Source: Actinomycetes bacterium (lineage in GTDB: Bacteria; Actinomycetota; Actinomycetes; Actinomycetales; Cellulomonadaceae). From it: a DNA stretch of 17,165 nt. A program made the translations under genes and the position numbers. How positions within the stretch are numbered: position 1 is the stretch's first letter; the number at the start of each line of letters is the position of its first letter. The notes beneath the pieces were generated by a model. That model had not been told where the DNA came from, made no database searches, and saw only the letters and a program-made list of their open reading frames with translations. Of this stretch, positions 14,032-17,165 are shown one piece after another. The stretch spans positions 1 through 17,165 of the forward strand of contig JAEWOA010000263.1 of NCBI GenBank assembly GCA_023461115.1, written 5' to 3'.

Positions 14032-15162
14032 ATGTCTCCCCTCGAACCCGCCGCGGACGAAGGCGCCGCGTGGACGGCCCGCGAGTCCGCTCGGCAAGCG
14101 CAGCCGCCCGTCTCGGTGATCCTCGTCGTCCGTAACGAGGAGAAGCACCTCGCCGCGGCGATCGACGGCGTCCTCGCCCAGGACTACGCGGGCGAGTTCG
14201 AGGTTGTCGTCGCCGTCGGTCCCAGCGGCGACCGCACGCGTGAGATCGCCGACGAGCTCGCGGCCGGCGACCCGCGCATCCACGTCGTCGACAACCCGAC
14301 CGGGCGCACCCCCGCGGGGCTCAACACCGCGATCGCCGCCGCCCGCCACGACGTGCTCGTCCGCGTGGACGGACACTCCGAGTTGTCGGATGGGTACATC
14401 GGCAAGGCCGTCCGCCTGCTGCATCGCACGGGAGCCGCCAACGTGGGCGGACGGATGGTGCCGGTCGGCGTCACACCCTTCGAGCAGGCCGTCGCCCGCG
14501 CCATGAGCACGCCGCTGGGCATCGGCTCGGCACAGTTCCACACCGGTGGCGACGCTGGCCCGGCGCCCACGGTGTACCTCGGCGCGTTCCGGCGGGACGC
14601 GCTCGAGGCCGTCGGCGGGTACGACGAGCACTTCACGCGCGCCCAGGACTGGGAGTTGAACCACCGCCTGCGCCGAGCGGGGGAGACCGTGTGGTTCGAC
14701 CCCGAGCTCGCGGTGACCTACCGGCCGCGTGGATCGTGGAAGGCGCTCGCCCGCCAGTTCTTCCACACGGGCCAGTGGCGGCGGCAGGTGATCGCGACCT
14801 ACCCGGAGACGGCTGGCGCGCGGTATCTGGCGCCGCCCGCGCTCGTCGTCGGGCTTGCCGCGAGTGTGGCGTGCGCCGCAGTCGGCGCGGTCGTCGACAA
14901 CGACGCGCTGCGCGCGATCGGGTGGCTCGCGCCGGCGTACGGCGTCGCCGTGATCGGCGGATCTGTGCTCGTCAGCGCGCGGATGCCGGCGTCCGCGCGT
15001 GCCGTGCTGCCGCTCGTCGTCGCCACGATGCACGTGGCCTGGGGACTCGGTTTCCTCCGGGGAGGGGCCGCCACCGGCGCCGGGGCACCACTTGGCAGCC
15101 ACTATTCTGGGTCGGCTGCCGTGCCCGACGCGGCGGCCGGGACCCCGTCCTCGGAGGATTAG
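14032..15162 (+). CDS. Family 2 glycosyltransferase, ExoA-like, with C-terminal membrane helices
   Basis: Predicted membrane-bound sugar transferase, 376 residues, first gene of the export operon. The GT-A domain spans about 25-250: SVILVVRNEEKHL (nucleotide-sugar binding start), the metal-binding region RVDGH (D113-G-H115, the DxH form seen in ExoA-like enzymes rather than DxD), an acceptor loop around TVYLGAFRRD, and catalytic QDWE (205-208) followed by LNHRLRRAG. Three helices follow at about 264-287, 294-315 and 325-345. It probably works on polyprenyl-linked intermediates at the inner face of the membrane; donor and product cannot be read from sequence. ATG at 14032 is chosen because the family begins soon after and a TACCCT -10 is eight bases upstream; the frame continues 18 codons further without a better start. 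It ends six bases before the permease gene. Confidence 0.9.
   Translation: MSPLEPAADEGAAWTARESARQAQPPVSVILVVRNEEKHLAAAIDGVLAQDYAGEFEVVVAVGPSGDRTREIADELAAGDPRIHVVDNPTGRTPAGLNTAIAAARHDVLVRVDGHSELSDGYIGKAVRLLHRTGAANVGGRMVPVGVTPFEQAVARAMSTPLGIGSAQFHTGGDAGPAPTVYLGAFRRDALEAVGGYDEHFTRAQDWELNHRLRRAGETVWFDPELAVTYRPRGSWKALARQFFHTGQWRRQVIATYPETAGARYLAPPALVVGLAASVACAAVGAVVDNDALRAIGWLAPAYGVAVIGGSVLVSARMPASARAVLPLVVATMHVAWGLGFLRGGAATGAGAPLGSHYSGSAAVPDAAAGTPSSED
15103..15108 (+). promoter_or_regulatory. Possible internal -10 ahead of the exporter genes
   Basis: TATTCT inside the end of the glycosyltransferase gene is one of the most AT-rich hexamers here. It could start an RNA near 15115, with a leader of about 54 nt that includes GGAGG (15153-15157) before the permease ATG. 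No -35 stands at the right distance; TTGGCA at 15092 is too close. Confidence 0.25.
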
Positions 15163-15168
15163 GACCAC

Positions 15169-16047
15169 ATGACCACCGCGCAGACGGCTCCAGCGCCGAA
15201 CTGGGACGCCGACCTCCAGGTCTACGAGCCCCACCGCGCTGGGCTCCCCAAGTTCCGGCCGTACTTCCGCGACCTCTTCTCGCGCCTGGAGTTCGCCGCC
15301 GAGTTCTCGCGCTCGGGCATCCGGGCCGCCCACACGCAGACCGTCTTCGGGCAGCTGTGGCTCGTCCTCAACCCGTTGCTGCTCGCGTGCGTGTACTACT
15401 TCCTGGTGGCCGTGATCGGGTCGGGCGGCGGGCTGCCCCTGCTGGCGCACATCACCGCGGGCCTGTTCATCTTCAACCTGGTCGCGCAGAGCCTGTCCGG
15501 CGGCGCCAGCTCCGTGACGGGCGGCGGCCGGCTGATCCTCAACATGGCGTTCCCGCGCCTGCTGATGCCGCTCTCGGCGGTGCGCACGGCGTTCTTCCGG
15601 TTCCTGCCGACGATCCCCGTGTACTTCGTCATCAAGGCCATCGCGGGCACGCCGTGGAACTGGTCGGTGCTGTGCGGCCTGTACTTCCTGCTGATGTGCA
15701 CGATCTTCAGCCTGGGCGTCTCGGCGCTCATGGCGACGCTGCAGGTGTACTTCCGTGACGCGACCAGCTTCCTGCCGTTCTTCACGCGCATCTGGCTCTA
15801 CATGTCGCCGGTCCTGTGGACGATCGACTCCATCGACAAGGATGGCGCCTGGGCCAAGTTCCTTCCCCTGGAGCTCTACGGCAACCCGCTGTTCTCGCTG
15901 ATCGGCGGCTGGACCGAGTCGACGCTGCTGGGCAAGACGCCGCCGCTCGCCGTGTGGATCATGGCGGCGGTGTGGGCCTGCATCGCCCTCGTCGGCGGAT
16001 CGTTGTACTTCATGTCGAGGGAGCGTGATTTCGCTGTCCGCATCTGA
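15169..16047 (+). CDS. ABC-2 type polysaccharide export permease (Wzm/TagG-like)
   Basis: Channel subunit of an ABC exporter that carries lipid-linked glycopolymers across the cytoplasmic membrane, 292 residues. The N-terminus (1 to about 60) is soluble and amphipathic, containing RDLFSRLEFAAEFSRSGIR, as in the gate-helix region of Wzm/TagG. Six membrane helices follow, starting with QLWLVLNPLLLACVYYFLV and ending with VWIMAAVWACIALVGGSLYF. The segment QVYFRDATSFLPFFTRIWLY is the conserved ABC-2 cytoplasmic-helix/turn region (VYFRD). The ATG at 15169 has AGGA (15161-15164) close upstream and GGAGG at 15153-15157. The end overlaps the ATPase gene by 23 bases. The pairing with that ATPase and with glycosyltransferases on both sides argues for envelope glycan export rather than drug efflux. 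Confidence 0.92.
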   Translation: MTTAQTAPAPNWDADLQVYEPHRAGLPKFRPYFRDLFSRLEFAAEFSRSGIRAAHTQTVFGQLWLVLNPLLLACVYYFLVAVIGSGGGLPLLAHITAGLFIFNLVAQSLSGGASSVTGGGRLILNMAFPRLLMPLSAVRTAFFRFLPTIPVYFVIKAIAGTPWNWSVLCGLYFLLMCTIFSLGVSALMATLQVYFRDATSFLPFFTRIWLYMSPVLWTIDSIDKDGAWAKFLPLELYGNPLFSLIGGWTESTLLGKTPPLAVWIMAAVWACIALVGGSLYFMSRERDFAVRI

Positions 16048-16900
16048 CACCACCCAGCAGGCGGTCGTCGACACCCCGGCGGACGACGCCGAGGCCAAGG
16101 GGCCGCTGCTCAAGCAGACCCCCCTGCCGGGCGAGCCGCCCACGGTGAGCGTCCAGAACGTCTCGATCACCTACCGGACGACGTTCGAGAAGGTGCCGAC
16201 CTTCAAGAGCGCGATCGTGCGGTTCGGCCGCGGCGAACGCGCGGTGCGCGAGGTCGAGGCGCTGTCCGGGCTGTCGTTCGACGTCCCGCGCGGCACCGCG
16301 ATGGGCATCATCGGCGCCAACGGCGCCGGCAAGTCCACGCTCATGCGCGCGATCGCCGGCGTGCTGCCCCCCAACAGCGGGCGCATCGAGGTGCGCGGCA
16401 AGATCAGCTCCCTCCTCGCCCTGGGCGTCGGCTTCAACGGCCAGCTCTCGGGCCGCGAGAACGTGGTCCTCGGCGGACTCGCCGCTGGCCTGTCGCGCGA
16501 GGAGGTCGACGCGCGCGCGGACGCTGTCGCGGCGTTCGCCGAGATCGGCGAGTTCATGGACTTGCCGATGCGCACGTACTCGTCGGGTATGTACCAGCGC
16601 CTGGCGTTCTCCGTCGGCGTGCACATGGACCCGGACATCCTGCTGATCGACGAGGCCCTCTCGGCCGGTGACGCGGCGTTCAAGGTCAAGGCGAGCGAGA
16701 AGATGAACGAACTCATGTCGTCGTCGCGCGCGATGTTCTTGGTCAGCCACTCGCTCGGCAGCATCCAGGAGCTGTGCACCGACGCGATCTGGATCCACAA
16801 GGGCCGCCTGATGATGCACGACACGCCCGAGCGCTGCATCAAGGCGTACACGCAGTTCCTCAAGGTCGGTGAGAACGCCTTCACGCTCGAGGACATGTGA
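16025..16900 (+). CDS. ABC polysaccharide exporter ATPase (Wzt/TagH-like, without a carbohydrate-binding domain)
   Basis: Motor subunit for the Wzm/TagG-like permease, 291 residues, cytoplasmic. Walker A GANGAGKST (97-105, K103), signature YSSGMYQRLAF (185-195), Walker B ILLIDEA (D209, E210) and H-loop H242 are intact. The segment between the first strand and Walker A (YRTTFEKVPTFKSAI) and the SSGM signature are typical of Wzt/TagH. The protein ends about 50 residues after the H-loop, so it lacks the C-terminal sugar-recognition domain of O9a-type Wzt proteins. I use GTG at 16025, which overlaps the permease by 23 bases; GAGGGAG sits only one base before it, too close for a good ribosome site. 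GTG at 16145 is an alternative that would remove about 40 poorly conserved residues. The stop overlaps the next start (GTGA). Confidence 0.92.
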   Translation: MISLSASDTTQQAVVDTPADDAEAKGPLLKQTPLPGEPPTVSVQNVSITYRTTFEKVPTFKSAIVRFGRGERAVREVEALSGLSFDVPRGTAMGIIGANGAGKSTLMRAIAGVLPPNSGRIEVRGKISSLLALGVGFNGQLSGRENVVLGGLAAGLSREEVDARADAVAAFAEIGEFMDLPMRTYSSGMYQRLAFSVGVHMDPDILLIDEALSAGDAAFKVKASEKMNELMSSSRAMFLVSHSLGSIQELCTDAIWIHKGRLMMHDTPERCIKAYTQFLKVGENAFTLEDM

Positions 16901-17165
16901 GCACAGCGGGCCTCCGGCCGGACGTCTCCATCGTCACCTCCGGGCATGACGTCGCCGACGCGCGGCTGCATCGCGAGGTCGCGGCGCTCCAGGCGCGCGG
17001 CCTGACGGTCGAGGTGCTCGGGCTCGGCAACGCGGCGAGCGCCCCCCCGGGGGCCGCGGTCCGCGTGTGGCCGAGGCGCGGCGCCCTGGGCCGGTCGTGG
17101 CTCGCGCTCGCCATCCCGGCGCGCGCGCGGGGGAGGGTCGTCGTCTCGCTCGACCCGGACTCCGC
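16897..17165 (+). CDS. Glycosyltransferase, GT-B fold family 4-like (5' part, runs off the window)
   Basis: Only the first 89 codons are inside the window. GTG at 16897 overlaps the ATPase stop (GTGA), with GAGGA at 16889-16893 just upstream. After a short leader the sequence runs DVSIVTSGHDVADARLHREV, then LQARGLTVEVLGLG, the first beta-alpha-beta unit and glycine loop expected at the N-terminus of GT-B transferases that act on activated sugars. No catalytic region is visible because it lies beyond 17165. As the fourth gene of the operon it probably builds or extends the polymer exported by the two genes before it. The GT4 assignment rests on the N-terminal pattern alone. Confidence 0.7.
   Translation, partial: MSTAGLRPDVSIVTSGHDVADARLHREVAALQARGLTVEVLGLGNAASAPPGAAVRVWPRRGALGRSWLALAIPARARGRVVVSLDPDS

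Noticed and set aside
15092..15108. TTGGCA and TATTCT as a complete -35/-10 pair
   Set aside because: Only five bases separate them, far from the usual 16-19; TATTCT is kept only as a weak -10 candidate.
14017..16170. 717-codon minus-strand frame opposite the glycosyltransferase and permease
   Set aside because: Composition is typical of an antisense shadow; the opposite strand has well-supported genes.
1..17165. Defence, toxin-antitoxin, phage, integrase, transposase or biosynthetic-cluster genes, and tRNA/rRNA genes
   Set aside because: I looked on both strands and saw none; all coding space is used by ordinary regulatory, purine and envelope genes.

Overview
The window is about 17.2 kb of very GC-rich DNA (roughly three quarters G+C by eye) with strong G/C third-position bias, frequent GTG starts and tightly packed genes. 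Together with the gene types this points to a high-GC actinobacterium. A member of the Micrococcales resembling Cellulomonas is my best guess, but no marker here settles the genus.

Layout. (1) 54-3376, minus: a two-gene ABC transporter, a LolD/MacB-type ATPase followed by an 843-residue, ten-helix FtsX-type permease. (2) 3552-5518, minus: a two-component system with a HisKA_3 sensor kinase and a NarL/LuxR-type regulator overlapping by ATGA; it lies just upstream of the ABC pair and probably controls it. (3) 5695-7714, plus: a second, unrelated two-component system (OmpR-type regulator, HAMP/HisKA kinase), divergent from the first. (4) 7724-8908, plus: manA (mannose-6-phosphate isomerase), converging with a small GtrA-family membrane protein (8886-9401, minus). 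(5) 9444-11182, plus: purK and purE, divergent from gtrA. (6) 11204-13844, minus: two LytR-CpsA-Psr (LCP) glycopolymer ligases in tandem. (7) 14032 to the right edge, plus: a family 2 glycosyltransferase, an ABC-2 polysaccharide export permease, its ATPase, and the 5' end of a further glycosyltransferase that runs off the window.

How the parts fit. From manA rightwards, apart from the purine genes, the content is cell-envelope glycopolymer work: mannose-phosphate supply, a GtrA-type polyprenyl-linked sugar membrane protein, glycosyltransferases, a Wzm/Wzt-like exporter and LCP enzymes that attach finished polymers to peptidoglycan. The left third is stress sensing: a sensor/regulator pair beside an FtsX-type ABC transporter, a common arrangement for antimicrobial or envelope-stress responses.

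The most striking pattern is regulatory. Of eight inferred transcription-unit heads, seven have a TANNNT -10 element ending 6-8 nt before the start codon and no Shine-Dalgarno sequence, so they look leaderless. In one case the -10 is built on the stop codon of the upstream gene (manA), and in another two divergent leaderless promoters interlock (gtrA/purK). I see no CRISPR array, RNA gene, insertion sequence, phage gene or defence system, and no clearly novel protein family.
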